In this document: one piece after another, positions 44,641-54,558 of the stretch
Numbering within the stretch: the stretch's first letter is position 1
Layout: each line of letters begins with the position of its first letter
Origin: Bacillus sp. UNC41MFS5
Lineage (GTDB): Bacteria > Bacillota > Bacilli > Bacillales_B > DSM-18226
Length of the DNA: 64,000 nucleotides
Reading direction: 5' to 3'
Assembly (NCBI RefSeq): GCF_000686805.1
Contig: NZ_KK366020.1
Location: 84,634 to 148,633, forward strand
Made by a program: the position numbers and the translations under genes
The notes under the pieces: generated by a model
Databases searched by the model: none
The model's input: only the letters and a program-made list of their open reading frames with translations
Told to the model about the DNA's origin: nothing

Positions 44641-47628
44641 ATGGTTGAATTGAACCTGAATCGTCGGCAATTTTTAAAGCTGTCAGGCGCGACTGCTGCC
44701 ACATTAGCGGTTGTTGAATTAGGCTTTAATGAGCAAAAAGCCTATGCGAAATCAAAGGACTTTAAAATTGCCAAAGCTACTGTAACACCAACCATTTGCT
44801 GCTTTTGCGGTGTAGGATGCGGAATCCTCGTTCACACCAAAAACAACACCGTGGTTTATACGGAGGGGGATCCGGATAACCCGATTAACGAAGGAAAGCT
44901 TTGCAGCAAAGGGACAACATTAAGACAGCTTTACACCTCTGAAAAACGGATGACCAAACCACTTTATCGTGCCCCGGGCAGCAGTAAGTGGGAAGAAAAA
45001 AGTTGGGAATGGATGATTGACACAATTGCCCAGCGTACAAAAGAAACAAGAGATTCTTCTTTTGTTGTAACTGAAAATGGAATTACTGTAAATAAAACAG
45101 AAAAAATCGCTAGCCTTGGCGGTGCGGTACTTGATAACGAAGAAACGTATTTAGTGTCAAAATTAATGAGAGGGCTTGGGATTACGTATTTAGAACACCA
45201 GGCACGAATATGACACAGTTCTACGGTTGCCGGTCTGGCACCTTCATTTGGTCGTGGCGCAATGACAAACCATTGGAACGACTTACAACATACGGATTGT
45301 GCACTTATCATGGGAGCAAATCCTGCGGAAAACCATCCAATTAGCTTTAGATGGTTAACAAAAGCGAAAGAAAACGGCGGAAAAATTATCAGCGTGGACC
45401 CGCGTTATACTCGTACTTCTGCAGTATCTGATGTTTATGCACCGCTTCGTTCTGGAACAGATATTGCCTTCTTGGGCGGTATGGTTAAATATGCAATCGA
45501 CAACAATCTTTTCCACAAGGATTATGTTGTTAATTATACAAATGCTTCGTTTATCGTAGCAGACACATTTAGCTTTAATGATGGCCTTTTCTCAGGTTAT
45601 GACGAAGCTACACGCGTGTATGACAATACAAAATGGACAATTGCAACAAATGAAGATGGAACTCCGAAAAAGGATCCATCATTACAGAACCCGCGTACTG
45701 TTTTCCAATTAATGAAGCAGCACTATTCTCGTTATGATATGGATACAGTATCAGAAGTAACAGGTACACCTAAGAAAGATTTATTAAATGTTTATAAGAC
45801 GTTCTGTGCAACAGGTCAAGTTGGTAAAGCAGGAACGATTCTTTATGCAATGGGTACAACTCAGCATACAGTTGGTTCACAAAACGTTCGTGCCTTCGCA
45901 ATCATCCAAATGCTTTTAGGTAACATGGGCTTACCGGGCGGCGGAATCAACGCAATGCGCGGTGAATCAAACGTACAAGGTTCAACAGACTTTGGTTTAC
46001 TATGGGATAACCTTACAGGTTACCTTGGGGTTCCAAAAGCAAGCGTTCCTGAACACGCAACACTTGAAGGTTATTTGAAAAAAGAAACACCGCCAACAGG
46101 ATTCTGGAGCAACAAACCAAAATTTGTTGTCAGCTTATTGAAAGCTTGGTATGGCGATAATGCAACAAAGAAAAACGAGTTCGGTTATCAGTTCCTACCA
46201 AAAGGCAACAAAAACTACTCGCATATTAACTTATTTAAAGCAATGTACAACAAGGAACTAGAGGGTGCTTTCCTTTGGGGAACAAACCCAGTTGTCGGTG
46301 GTCCAAATGCTGGTAAAGAAAAAGAAGCATTAGGCAATCTGAAATGGATGGTTGCTGTTGACCTTTGGGAAACAGAAACGTCCGCCTTCTGGAAAAAAGA
46401 AGCGGGCAGTGATCCATCAAAGATTAATACAGAAGTATTCCTCCTTCCTGCATCAGCTTCGTTTGAAAAAGAAGGAAGTGTTTCAAACAGCTCACGCTGG
46501 ATGCAATACCGCTGGAAAGCAATCGATTCAAGGGGCGAAGCAAGACCAGACCTTGACATTGTCCATGAACTAGCACTTAAACTTAAAAAGCTCTATGCGA
46601 ATAGTCCGAAAGCTGCAGATAAGCCATTCTTAGCTCTTACTTGGAACTATGGAACAGGCGCGGCACCAGATCTTGATCTTGTCGCAAAAGAAATCAATGG
46701 ATATGACTTAAAAACTGGTAAACTACTACCAGGCATTCTGGCCATCTTAGATGACGGAACAACAGCAAGCGGAAACTGGATTTATGCAGGCTTCTATCCT
46801 GAAGAGGGTAAAAACCTTTCCAAACGCCGTGATAATAAAGATACAGGTAATGCGAACTTCCTTAACTGGTCATTTGCTTGGCCGGCAAACCGTCGTATTC
46901 TTTACAACCGCGCTTCTGCTGATCCAAGTGGTAAGCCATGGAGCCAAGAAAAAGCGGTTATCTGGTGGGATGCAGCAGCGAAGTCTTGGGTTGGTAACGA
47001 TGTTCCTGACTTTAAAGCGGTTCTTTCACCAAGCGAACCAGGCGGTACGGGCGCATTCATGATGAATAAAGATGGTGTCGGCTTATTGTTCGCACCAACA
47101 ATGAAGGACGGTCCATTCCCTGAACACTATGAGCCATTTGAAAGCCCAGCTAAGAATAAATTCTCATCAGTAGAATTGAACCCTGCGGTTGTCATTAATG
47201 ACGGCGATTTTAACAAAAAAGGCTTCAAGGTTGACTTCCCGATTGTCGCGACCACGTACCGTGTCGAAGCACACTGGCAGTCAGGATCGATGACTCGTAA
47301 CCAAGAGTGGCTTTCCGAAATTGCTCGCTATATGTTTGTTGAAATAAGTGAAGAACTGGCCAAAGAAAAAGGCATTAATAATAAAGACAAAGTCATTGTT
47401 ACTTCTGCTCGCGGCGAAATCACAGCCTATGCCATGGTGACGAAACGCTATAAACCATTTACCGTTAGAGGCAAAAAAGTGCATCAACTAGGGATGCCTT
47501 GGAATTTTGGATTTAAAGGATATGCCAAAGGAGATATTGCCAACCGCCTGACTCCACATATTGGGGATGCCAACACAATGATTCCAGAATATAAAGCATT
47601 CCTTTGCGATATAAGGAGGGCTGACTAA
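44641..47628 (+). CDS. fdnG: Formate dehydrogenase catalytic subunit, selenocysteine-containing (TGA 45211-45213 = Sec)
   Basis: A 995-residue molybdopterin enzyme read through an in-frame TGA. The N-terminal Tat signal is NRRQFLKLSGATAA; the 4Fe-4S site is CCFCGVGCGILV...GKLCSKG. The TGA falls at residue 191, between LEHQARI and HSSTVAGLAPSFGRGAMTNHW, exactly where E. coli FdnG has Sec196 (ARV-Sec-HGPTVASLAPTFGRGAMTNHW). A SECIS hairpin follows. Later domains (QSGSMTRNQEWL, RRLTPHIGD-like end) are intact to the TAA. ATG 44641 or 44638 follows AAGGAG. It oxidises formate to CO2 outside the membrane. The Sec machinery genes are not in the window. Confidence 0.93.
45211..45242 (+). promoter_or_regulatory. 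Bacterial SECIS element of fdnG
   Basis: After the TGA, CACAGTTCTAC leads to a hairpin: GGT (45225-45227), bulged T 45228, GCC, loop GGTCT (45232-45236), GGC, ACC (45240-45242). The bulged U and the GGUCU loop, and their distance from the UGA, match the E. coli fdhF/fdnG SECIS that binds SelB. Confidence 0.92.
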
Positions 47629-48449
47629 TGGCTGAATTTGTAAAATATGTTGACGTAACCAAATGTGACGGCTGTAAGGCGTGTATGGTGGCTTGTAAAA
47701 ACTGGAATGACCTTCCTGCTGAAGAAACGAAATTCCAAGGAAGTGTGCAGTCACACCCGAAAACAAGTGCCGATACATGGAATGTGCTTCAGTATATTGA
47801 ACATGAAAATGGCAAGGGAGATTTAGAATACCTTTTCCGCCATTCATCATGTATGCATTGTAAGGAAGCAGCATGTGAAAAGGTTTGCCCGGAAAATGCT
47901 ATCAGTTATTCTAAATTTGGCTCTGTTATCATTGATCAGGATAAGTGCGTAGGCTGCGGCTATTGCGTCGAAAACTGCCCGTTTGAAGTCATTTCTTTAA
48001 AAACGTACAAAGATAAAAACGGCAAAGAATACAGAAAGTCACAAAAATGCACGATGTGTACTGACCGTCTGGAAGAGGGCTTACAGCCTGCCTGCGTAAC
48101 AACCTGTCACACAGATGCGATGCAATTTGGCAAAAAAGACGAAATGCTTGTAAAAGCACAAAAACGGTTAGCTCAAATTAAAGAGCGTTTCCCAAATGCT
48201 AATATTTATAATCCACAAGGTGTAGGCGGTACGCACACGATTTATGTGCTGGCTGAAAAGCCAAGTGTCTATGGACTTCCAGAAGCACCTAAGGTACCAA
48301 CTTCTGCTGTACTTTGGAAAGACTATGCACAGCCAATTGGAAAAGCAATGATTGGGGCGACCACGATGGCGGTTGTCGGAGCCTTTATCACCAATAGTAT
48401 GCTTAGTAAACGAAAACATGAAGAAGATGGAGGTGGCAGCCATGAGTAA
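47628..48449 (+). CDS. fdnH: Formate dehydrogenase iron-sulfur subunit
   Basis: A 273-residue electron-transfer subunit with four ferredoxin-type 4Fe-4S sites: CDGCKACMVACKNW, CMHCKEAACEKVCPENA, CVGCGYCVENCPFEV and the CTMCTDRLEEGLQPACVTTC group. A single C-terminal transmembrane helix (IGATTMAVVGAFITNSML) anchors it, as in FdnH. Its start overlaps the fdnG stop (TAATG) and its end overlaps fdnI by eight bases, so the three subunits are translationally coupled. Confidence 0.93.
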   Translation: MAEFVKYVDVTKCDGCKACMVACKNWNDLPAEETKFQGSVQSHPKTSADTWNVLQYIEHENGKGDLEYLFRHSSCMHCKEAACEKVCPENAISYSKFGSVIIDQDKCVGCGYCVENCPFEVISLKTYKDKNGKEYRKSQKCTMCTDRLEEGLQPACVTTCHTDAMQFGKKDEMLVKAQKRLAQIKERFPNANIYNPQGVGGTHTIYVLAEKPSVYGLPEAPKVPTSAVLWKDYAQPIGKAMIGATTMAVVGAFITNSMLSKRKHEEDGGGSHE

Positions 48450-49155
48450 AAAGCATCCGAAAGCTAATGTAAAAGTACGTCGTTTTTCGAAAGCATTTGT
48501 TTGGGCACATGGTGTTAACGCTATTTCCTTCTTTGCGCTGTATATTACTGCACTACCGATGTACACGGAGTTCTTTGACTGGCTCTACCCGATCTTGGGC
48601 GGTCCGGCCAATGCCCGTTTGCTTCATCGCATCTTTGCGGTAACCTTTATGACTCCAACATTTATCTGGGTTATCTTTGACTTCAAAGGCTTTACACTTT
48701 GGACGAAAGAGCTCGTGACGTGGAAAAAACGCGACCTGCAATTCTTTACTGAATTTGTGAAAGAGCTATTTGGCTTTAATTTTAAACATATTAGACAATC
48801 ATTCTTTAACGCTGGTGAAAAAATCAACTCGCTGATTCAAATCTTCACAGCAATCTTGATTATCGGTTCCGGTTTCCTTATGTGGTTCCCGCAGTTCTTC
48901 CCGCGGGCTGTCGTCCAATGGGGATACTTCCTGCATAATGTCGGCTTTGGTTTAGCGATTGCGGTGATTATCGGACACGTATACCTGAGTGTCGTTCACA
49001 AAAACTCACGTCCCGGCTATTCTGGTGTCGTCTCCGGTGAAGTTCCAGCTTGGTGGGCAAAAGAGCACTATCCAGACTGGTATGATGAAGAAGTCAAAAA
49101 AGGCAACTTCCCTAACCTAGACGATCCAAAGCATAAGAAAAACAAGGGCGCTTAA
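48442..49155 (+). CDS. fdnI: Formate dehydrogenase cytochrome b556 subunit
   Basis: A 237-residue four-helix membrane subunit that passes electrons from FdnH to menaquinone. Helices lie near residues 18-40, 55-78, 110-135 and 150-172. Haem-ligand-type His residues are in FVWAHGVNAI, LLHRIFAVTF, FLHNVGFG and IGHVYLSVVH. ATG 48442 with GGAGGTGGC inside fdnH is the start; an upstream in-frame start would add out-of-family sequence. Confidence 0.9.
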   Translation: MSKKHPKANVKVRRFSKAFVWAHGVNAISFFALYITALPMYTEFFDWLYPILGGPANARLLHRIFAVTFMTPTFIWVIFDFKGFTLWTKELVTWKKRDLQFFTEFVKELFGFNFKHIRQSFFNAGEKINSLIQIFTAILIIGSGFLMWFPQFFPRAVVQWGYFLHNVGFGLAIAVIIGHVYLSVVHKNSRPGYSGVVSGEVPAWWAKEHYPDWYDEEVKKGNFPNLDDPKHKKNKGA

Positions 49156-49179
49156 TCCGCCTAATTTTGATAAAAAATG

Positions 49180-49209
49180 GAATGGCTGTCGTACTTTAGG
49201 CAGCCATTC
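49180..49209 (+). other. Stem-loop between fdnI and fdhE
   Basis: GAATGGCTG and CAGCCATTC make a perfect 9-bp stem. Only a short T run follows (TTTA), so it is probably a partial terminator or mRNA-stabilising stem that lowers expression of the accessory genes compared with the structural subunits. Confidence 0.7.
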
Positions 49210-49237
49210 TTTACTAACTGAAAGAGGTGCACCATCT

Positions 49238-50047
49238 ATGATAAAGTCCGTTGTTTCAAATGAATATCAGGATCTTCAAAAGGAAATAGTTTTACTTCAA
49301 GATAAATGGAAGCAACAGATTGGCTCGGAAACAATTAAACCAACCTTTGATAAAGCTGCAATGGAAGCAGGTGTGCCTGCTGCCGCATTAGCGACTATTG
49401 ATTTTGAAATTCCCCTATTCATACAGTGTGTGGAGGAAATAAATACAATATTATTAAACTATGATCCTGAACTTGAAACAAAGCTTGCAGGCATTAGCGG
49501 TCTGCTAACAGAAGATACGATGATCCGTTGGATTGAAGAGGCTTTGTCATTCAACCATCAATATTTTATCGATTTTGCTGAAGAAAACGGGTTTGAAGAA
49601 TGGATTCCCCATTTTCTTGCAGAAACAGCCCTCCGTCCCTATTTACAAAAAGCAGCCGAAATAATTCAACCTGAGATTACCCATGCCATCTCAGGCGCTG
49701 GCTGTCCTATTTGTGGAGAACCTGCCCGTTTAGCTACAATTGAAGAGGATGGCAAAAAAATGATTCATTGTCCGCGCTGCCTTGTTCATTGGAATGCGAA
49801 ACGCTTAGAATGCACTCATTGCGGTAATGAAGACCATAAAACAATGAAGTTCCTAACCATTGAAGGCGATGCCGTATCACAAATGCAAGTTTGCGAAGTC
49901 TGTAAGGGCTATATTAAAATTATTGATACACGCCAATATATTGAAAAGCCCTCGGCTGCCTTACTGGATTTGAACTCGATCCATTTAGATTATGTGGCAC
50001 AGGACAATGGCTATCAAGCAGCGGGCGAGGAAAAAGATATAAATTAA
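49238..50047 (+). CDS. fdhE: Formate dehydrogenase accessory protein FdhE
   Basis: A 269-residue cytoplasmic protein needed for assembly of respiratory formate dehydrogenases. The C-terminal half carries four CxxC knuckles (CPICGEPA, CPRCLVHW, CTHCGNED, CEVCKGY), the rubredoxin-like iron-binding fold of FdhE. The N-terminal half is helical and less conserved. It follows the structural genes in the same operon. Confidence 0.9.
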   Translation: MIKSVVSNEYQDLQKEIVLLQDKWKQQIGSETIKPTFDKAAMEAGVPAAALATIDFEIPLFIQCVEEINTILLNYDPELETKLAGISGLLTEDTMIRWIEEALSFNHQYFIDFAEENGFEEWIPHFLAETALRPYLQKAAEIIQPEITHAISGAGCPICGEPARLATIEEDGKKMIHCPRCLVHWNAKRLECTHCGNEDHKTMKFLTIEGDAVSQMQVCEVCKGYIKIIDTRQYIEKPSAALLDLNSIHLDYVAQDNGYQAAGEEKDIN

Positions 50048-50062
50048 GAGGGTGCAGGGTTG

Positions 50063-50659
50063 ATGAAGGCTGGGGCTATTATTTTATCAGGTGGAAAATC
50101 AAGCAGGATGGGCACCAATAAAGCCCTTCTAAAAATAAACGAGAAAACGAACATTGAGAGAATTGCAGATGCGCTAAACCTGTCGTTTAATGATATAATT
50201 CTTGTAACCAATCATCCTGAAGACTACCAATTTTTAGAAAAGAAGATGGTTTCAGATCATTACCCTGGTCAGGGGCCGCTGGCAGGAGTACATGCAGGCC
50301 TGCTGTCTTCGTCGTATGAGACGAACTTTGTCGTAGCTTGTGATATGCCATTTGTTTCCGCGGAACTTGCCGAAATGCTTGTCAAAAAAAGCGGGGGTTA
50401 TGATGCCGTCATCCCTGTCATTCATGGAGTCCAGCACCCATTGTTTGCTGTCTTCCAAAAAAGAGTATCGGACGTGGCAGCACAAAGTATTGAAGCGGGA
50501 CAACTTCGGATGAAACATTTGCTTGATCGCTTAAATGTCCTGTATGTAACAGAAAAAGACCTTCAGGCATACAGCAGCATCGATTTAGAACGAGTCTTTT
50601 TTAATATGAATCACCCAAATGAGTATGAAGACGCTAAAAAGTGGGCGGAAGATAGATAA
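50063..50659 (+). CDS. mobA: Molybdenum cofactor guanylyltransferase MobA
   Basis: A 198-residue enzyme that attaches GMP to molybdopterin to make the bis-MGD cofactor required by formate dehydrogenase. The nucleotide-binding ILSGGKSSRMGTNKALL and the metal/GTP motif VACDMPFVS are intact. ATG 50063 has AGAGGGTG upstream; TTG 50060 is the alternative. Confidence 0.92.
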   Translation: MKAGAIILSGGKSSRMGTNKALLKINEKTNIERIADALNLSFNDIILVTNHPEDYQFLEKKMVSDHYPGQGPLAGVHAGLLSSSYETNFVVACDMPFVSAELAEMLVKKSGGYDAVIPVIHGVQHPLFAVFQKRVSDVAAQSIEAGQLRMKHLLDRLNVLYVTEKDLQAYSSIDLERVFFNMNHPNEYEDAKKWAEDR

Positions 50660-50676
50660 GGGGGAAAAAGGGAACC

Positions 50677-51909
50677 ATGCAATTTTTCAAAGTGAAAACA
50701 GTTGAAGAGACATTTGCCTTAATCGAGGAGAAGATTCCGGCCATCCGACAAACGGAGGTGCGGGGACTGGAAGAGGCGCTCCACTATATCCTCGCTGAGC
50801 CAATGATCGCAAAGGAAAATGTGCCAAGCTTTGATCGTTCAACTGTGGATGGATATGCCGTCCGTGCGAAGGATACGTATGGTTCTTCTGAATCCATGCC
50901 AGGCTTCCTGACAGTGACGGGGGAAGTGAAAATGGGTGAGGTTCCTACTGCAAAAGTTGGCCCAGGTAACGCGGTTTATGTGCCAACGGGCGGGATGCTT
51001 CCGCTTGGTAGTGACAGCGTTATCATGATTGAGCATTGTGAAGATGTTGATCAACTTTTAAATACGTACAAGCAGGTCGCTCCCGGAGAAAATGTGATAC
51101 GCGCCGGCGAAGATATTAAAGAAGGTGAAACACTTTTAACAGCAGGAACGAAACTTCGTCCGCAGGAGTTAGGGGCACTCGCTTCTTTAGGTGTCGCTGC
51201 AGCAACCGTCTATCGAAAATTGAGGGTCGGTTATCTTTCTTCTGGTGATGAAATTGTCCCTTATCAAACGGAAACCTTAGTCGAGGGGCAAATTCGCGAC
51301 ATCAATTACTTGACGATTGCCGGTTTAGCCAGTGAATGGAATGTCGACGTCATCTATGGCGGAATTGTCCGCGATGATTATCAAGAATTTCAACAACAAG
51401 CACGAGAACTGTATGAACAAGTGGACTGTTTAATCCTTTCCGGCGGAAGCTCGGTCGGCGCAAAGGATTATACAACGGAAGTTATCCAGTCATTAGGAGA
51501 CCCCGGCGTTTTTGTCCATGGGATCTCGATTAAGCCGGGGAAACCTACGATTCTAGCAATGGCAAATGGGAAACCTGTCATGGGACTGCCAGGTCATCCC
51601 GCCTCTGCGATGATCATTTTTAAGCTGTTTGGCGAACGGATTTTACGTAAGCTAAAGGGCGAGGTGATTGAACGGAAACCAGAGCGTATTTTTGCTAAAA
51701 TCACCAAAAATATTCCTTCCTCCATGGGGCGGTCCGATTATATCCGCGTTCGCTTGTTTGAAAAAGAGGGGGAATGGTGGGCTGAGCCGATTATTGGTAA
51801 ATCCGGTTTAATCACAACTCTAGTCAAAAGTGATGGACTTGTTGAGATTAGTTCAGAAAAGGAAGGAATTTCACAGGGGGATTCTGTACCTGTGATTGCA
51901 TCACGATAA
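50677..51909 (+). CDS. moeA: Molybdopterin molybdenumtransferase MoeA
   Basis: A 410-residue enzyme that inserts molybdate into adenylylated molybdopterin. It shows the four-domain MoeA plan with PSFDRSTVDGYAV (residues about 49-61), PTGGMLP, GDEI, SGGSSVGAKDYT and GLPGHPASA. It is followed at 13 bp by a second, longer MoeA, so the organism carries two versions in one operon. Confidence 0.93.
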   Translation: MQFFKVKTVEETFALIEEKIPAIRQTEVRGLEEALHYILAEPMIAKENVPSFDRSTVDGYAVRAKDTYGSSESMPGFLTVTGEVKMGEVPTAKVGPGNAVYVPTGGMLPLGSDSVIMIEHCEDVDQLLNTYKQVAPGENVIRAGEDIKEGETLLTAGTKLRPQELGALASLGVAAATVYRKLRVGYLSSGDEIVPYQTETLVEGQIRDINYLTIAGLASEWNVDVIYGGIVRDDYQEFQQQARELYEQVDCLILSGGSSVGAKDYTTEVIQSLGDPGVFVHGISIKPGKPTILAMANGKPVMGLPGHPASAMIIFKLFGERILRKLKGEVIERKPERIFAKITKNIPSSMGRSDYIRVRLFEKEGEWWAEPIIGKSGLITTLVKSDGLVEISSEKEGISQGDSVPVIASR

Positions 51910-51922
51910 GGGGGGCCTAGGA

Positions 51923-53854
51923 ATGGATTATACACACTTTAAGAGAAAAATATATTTAGAAGATAAACCCCGAGCAAAAGCTAGAGAAGAAATTCTTGCG
52001 GCTCAAAACATAACCCCTGAAAAGGAAGAAATCTTAACAATGGACGCATTAGGGCGTGTGACAGCTGAACCCATTTTTGCACGGGTTTCGATGCCGCATT
52101 ACCATGCCAGTGCCATGGACGGAATTGCCGTCGTCGCAGAAAACACTTATCAAGCCCATGAACAAAATCCTCTTCGTCTCACGTTAGGAAGTCAATTTTG
52201 TTATCTTGATACAGGGAATGCCATTCCGGCACCGTTTAACGCAGTGATTATGATTGAACATGTGGATGTCATTGATGAGGAAACGATTGAAATCATAGAA
52301 CCTGCCACCCCTTGGCAGCATATTCGTCCAATCGGCGAAGATGTGGTTCAAGAAGAAATGCTTTTTCCACAAGGTCATATCTTACGGCCAGCGGATTTAG
52401 GTGTGCTGTTAGCTGGGCAGCAATCGGTCATTCCAGTCGCCAAAAAACCAGTCGTGACAATTATTCCAACAGGGAATGAACTGGTGGAAGCCAATTCAGA
52501 GCTAGCCCCTGGAAAAATTATTGAATTCAATGGCACCGTGTTTGCAGGCTTCATTAAGGATTGGGGCGGAGAACCGAACCTCCATCCAATTGTGAAGGAT
52601 GAACCGGAAAACATTAAAGCCGTTCTTTTAGATGCAGCAGAAAACTCTGATATCATTGTCATTAATGCGGGCTCGTCTGCGGGTTCAAAGGACTACACGG
52701 TTCACATTATTGGTGAAATCGGCGAAGTCTTTACCCATGGGGTCGCCGCACGGCCAGGAAAACCTGTGATTTTAGGTAAAATAAATGGCAAGATCGTTGT
52801 CGGTGTTCCGGGCTATCCGGTCTCAGCCTATTTAGCGCTGGAGTGGTTTGTCAGACCGCTTATCTGTCAATACCTGCAAATTCCTGAGCCGAAAAGACAG
52901 ACCGTGACCGTTAAGTTAGGACGCCGGATTGTTTCTTCCATGGGTGCGGAAGACTTCGTGCGAATGAATATCGGCTATGTGAGTGGACAATTCGTGGCCA
53001 ATCCGCTTACCCGTGCGGCTGGCGTTACGATGTCTTATGTCAGGGCAGACGGCTTGTTAATCGTTCCGCCTAACATTATTGGTTATGAACAAGGCGATCT
53101 CGCCGAGGTTGAATTGATGCGGCCGCTTGAGGAAATTAAACATGCCATCGTGTTCTGCGGCAGCCACGATCTGACGATTGACTTGTTATCGTCACAGTTA
53201 AAACGGGCGCGGACAGACATGAAAATTGTCTCCTCCCATGTCGGCAGTATGGCCGGCATTATGGCGATTCGAAAAGGAGAGGCCCATGTAGCGGGGATTC
53301 ATTTGCTTGACCCTAGTACAAAGGAATACAATATCTCCTATGTAAGCAAACTATTAGCCAATCAAGATGTGATTCTTTATCCATTTTTAAAAAGAAAACA
53401 AGGCTGGATCCTGCCTAAAGGCAACCCGCTAGGAATTGAGTCAGCCGCCGACCTAGCACGTACGAAGGCGAACTTCGTCAACCGCCAAAAAGGTGCGGGA
53501 ACGCGGATCCTATTTGATTTATTATTGGAGGAAGGGTGCCTGACACCAGAAGATATTACCGGGTATGAGCGGGAAATGTTTTCGCATTTGGCGGTGGCAG
53601 CGGAAGTGAACGGGGATGCCCACGGAGCTGGTCTTGGGATTTATCCGGCCGCAAAGGCGATGGACCTGGACTTTTTGCCTGTTGCTGATGAGGAATATGA
53701 TTTACTGATGACAAGAAGCTTTTATGAAAGTGAAAGCGGCCAGCTGCTAATTGCGATGATCCAATCAGCCGTCTTTAAAGAGCAGGTTGAAAAAATTGGC
53801 GGGTACCAAGTGGTCGAAAATGCAGAGCCTAAGTGCTTAGGGTTAGAGGTGTAA
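51923..53854 (+). CDS. MoeA fused to a substrate-binding (molybdate-like) domain
   Basis: A 643-residue fusion. Residues 1 to about 410 are a second MoeA (MPHYHASAMDGIAV, NAGSSAGSKDYT, GVPGYPVSAY). Residues about 415-640 form a LysR-substrate/PBP-like domain (AIVFCGSHDLTIDLLSSQLK, GSMAGIMAIRKGEAHVAGIHLLDP, FVNRQKGAGTRILFD, GLGIYPAAKAMDLDFLPV) that probably binds oxyanion or cofactor. Such fusions occur in Firmicutes and archaea. The catalytic acidic residues of the MoeA part look conserved. ATG 51923 follows AAGGGGGG. The 13-mer GGTGCCTGACACC lies in it at 53535-53547. Confidence 0.9.
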   Translation: MDYTHFKRKIYLEDKPRAKAREEILAAQNITPEKEEILTMDALGRVTAEPIFARVSMPHYHASAMDGIAVVAENTYQAHEQNPLRLTLGSQFCYLDTGNAIPAPFNAVIMIEHVDVIDEETIEIIEPATPWQHIRPIGEDVVQEEMLFPQGHILRPADLGVLLAGQQSVIPVAKKPVVTIIPTGNELVEANSELAPGKIIEFNGTVFAGFIKDWGGEPNLHPIVKDEPENIKAVLLDAAENSDIIVINAGSSAGSKDYTVHIIGEIGEVFTHGVAARPGKPVILGKINGKIVVGVPGYPVSAYLALEWFVRPLICQYLQIPEPKRQTVTVKLGRRIVSSMGAEDFVRMNIGYVSGQFVANPLTRAAGVTMSYVRADGLLIVPPNIIGYEQGDLAEVELMRPLEEIKHAIVFCGSHDLTIDLLSSQLKRARTDMKIVSSHVGSMAGIMAIRKGEAHVAGIHLLDPSTKEYNISYVSKLLANQDVILYPFLKRKQGWILPKGNPLGIESAADLARTKANFVNRQKGAGTRILFDLLLEEGCLTPEDITGYEREMFSHLAVAAEVNGDAHGAGLGIYPAAKAMDLDFLPVADEEYDLLMTRSFYESESGQLLIAMIQSAVFKEQVEKIGGYQVVENAEPKCLGLEV

Positions 53855-53859
53855 TCAGA

Positions 53860-54324
53860 ATGATGTACGAAATCTCAAAAGAACCAATCGATATTCAAGC
53901 TGTCATAGATAAGGTTGTCCAGCGAAATGCCGGTGCGATTACCACGTTTATCGGCACGGTTCGGGAATTAACCAAGGGTAAAAAAACATTATTTTTAATT
54001 TATGAAGCGTACGAAGCGATGGCGGTAAAGAAGTTGGCGCAAATCGGCGAAGAAATTGAACAGCGCTGGGAGGGGGCGTGCGTGGCTATCACCCACCGCG
54101 TCGGCCGCTTAGATATCACCGATGTGGCTGTGGTCATTGCAGTCTCGACGCCGCACCGCGCCGATGCCTATGATGCCAATCGCTATGCGATTGAACGGAT
54201 AAAAGAAATCGTCCCAATCTGGAAGAAAGAACACTGGGAGGAAGGCGAAGCGTGGATGGGAAATCAGCTCGAAACAGTTGCCTATCCGAGTGGTAAGCCA
54301 GAGGAGAGTGACTTAAATGAATAA
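53860..54324 (+). CDS. moaE: Molybdopterin synthase large subunit MoaE
   Basis: A 154-residue catalytic subunit of molybdopterin synthase. Family segments: GAITTFIGTVRELTKGKKT, YEAYEAMAVKKLAQIGEEIE, AITHRVGRLDITDVAVVIAVSTPHRADAY, IPIWKKEHWEEGEAWMG-like end with the catalytic Lys in KKEHW. ATG 53860 (or 53863) follows AGAGGTG. It overlaps moaD by eight bases. Confidence 0.93.
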   Translation: MMYEISKEPIDIQAVIDKVVQRNAGAITTFIGTVRELTKGKKTLFLIYEAYEAMAVKKLAQIGEEIEQRWEGACVAITHRVGRLDITDVAVVIAVSTPHRADAYDANRYAIERIKEIVPIWKKEHWEEGEAWMGNQLETVAYPSGKPEESDLNE

Positions 54325-54553
54325 GGTATTGTTTTTTGCTCATTTACGTGACGCGGTCGGCGGTGCAGAGTTTCTTACTGTCGATGCCGGTGGAAAAACG
54401 GTGGCACAGTTAAAAACAGAGTTAGCAGCTAAGTATGATCTGCCAAAGATGGACACGGTGATGACGGCCGTCAATGAAGAGTTTGCTACGAACGATGAAG
54501 TGATTCAAGATGGGGATGAAATCGCCTTTATTCCGCCAGTAAGCGGGGGCTGA
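54317..54553 (+). CDS. moaD: Molybdopterin synthase sulfur carrier MoaD
   Basis: A 78-residue beta-grasp protein whose C-terminal Gly-Gly (PPVSGG) is adenylylated and then thiocarboxylated to give sulfur to MoaE. It starts within moaE and stops five bases before moeB, its activating enzyme. Confidence 0.95.
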   Translation: MNKVLFFAHLRDAVGGAEFLTVDAGGKTVAQLKTELAAKYDLPKMDTVMTAVNEEFATNDEVIQDGDEIAFIPPVSGG

Positions 54554-54558
54554 TTGTC

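Noticed and set aside
45211..45213. Nonsense mutation making fdnG a pseudogene
   Set aside because: The TGA is at the known Sec position, a matching SECIS hairpin follows, and the rest of the gene is intact and under an intact operon.
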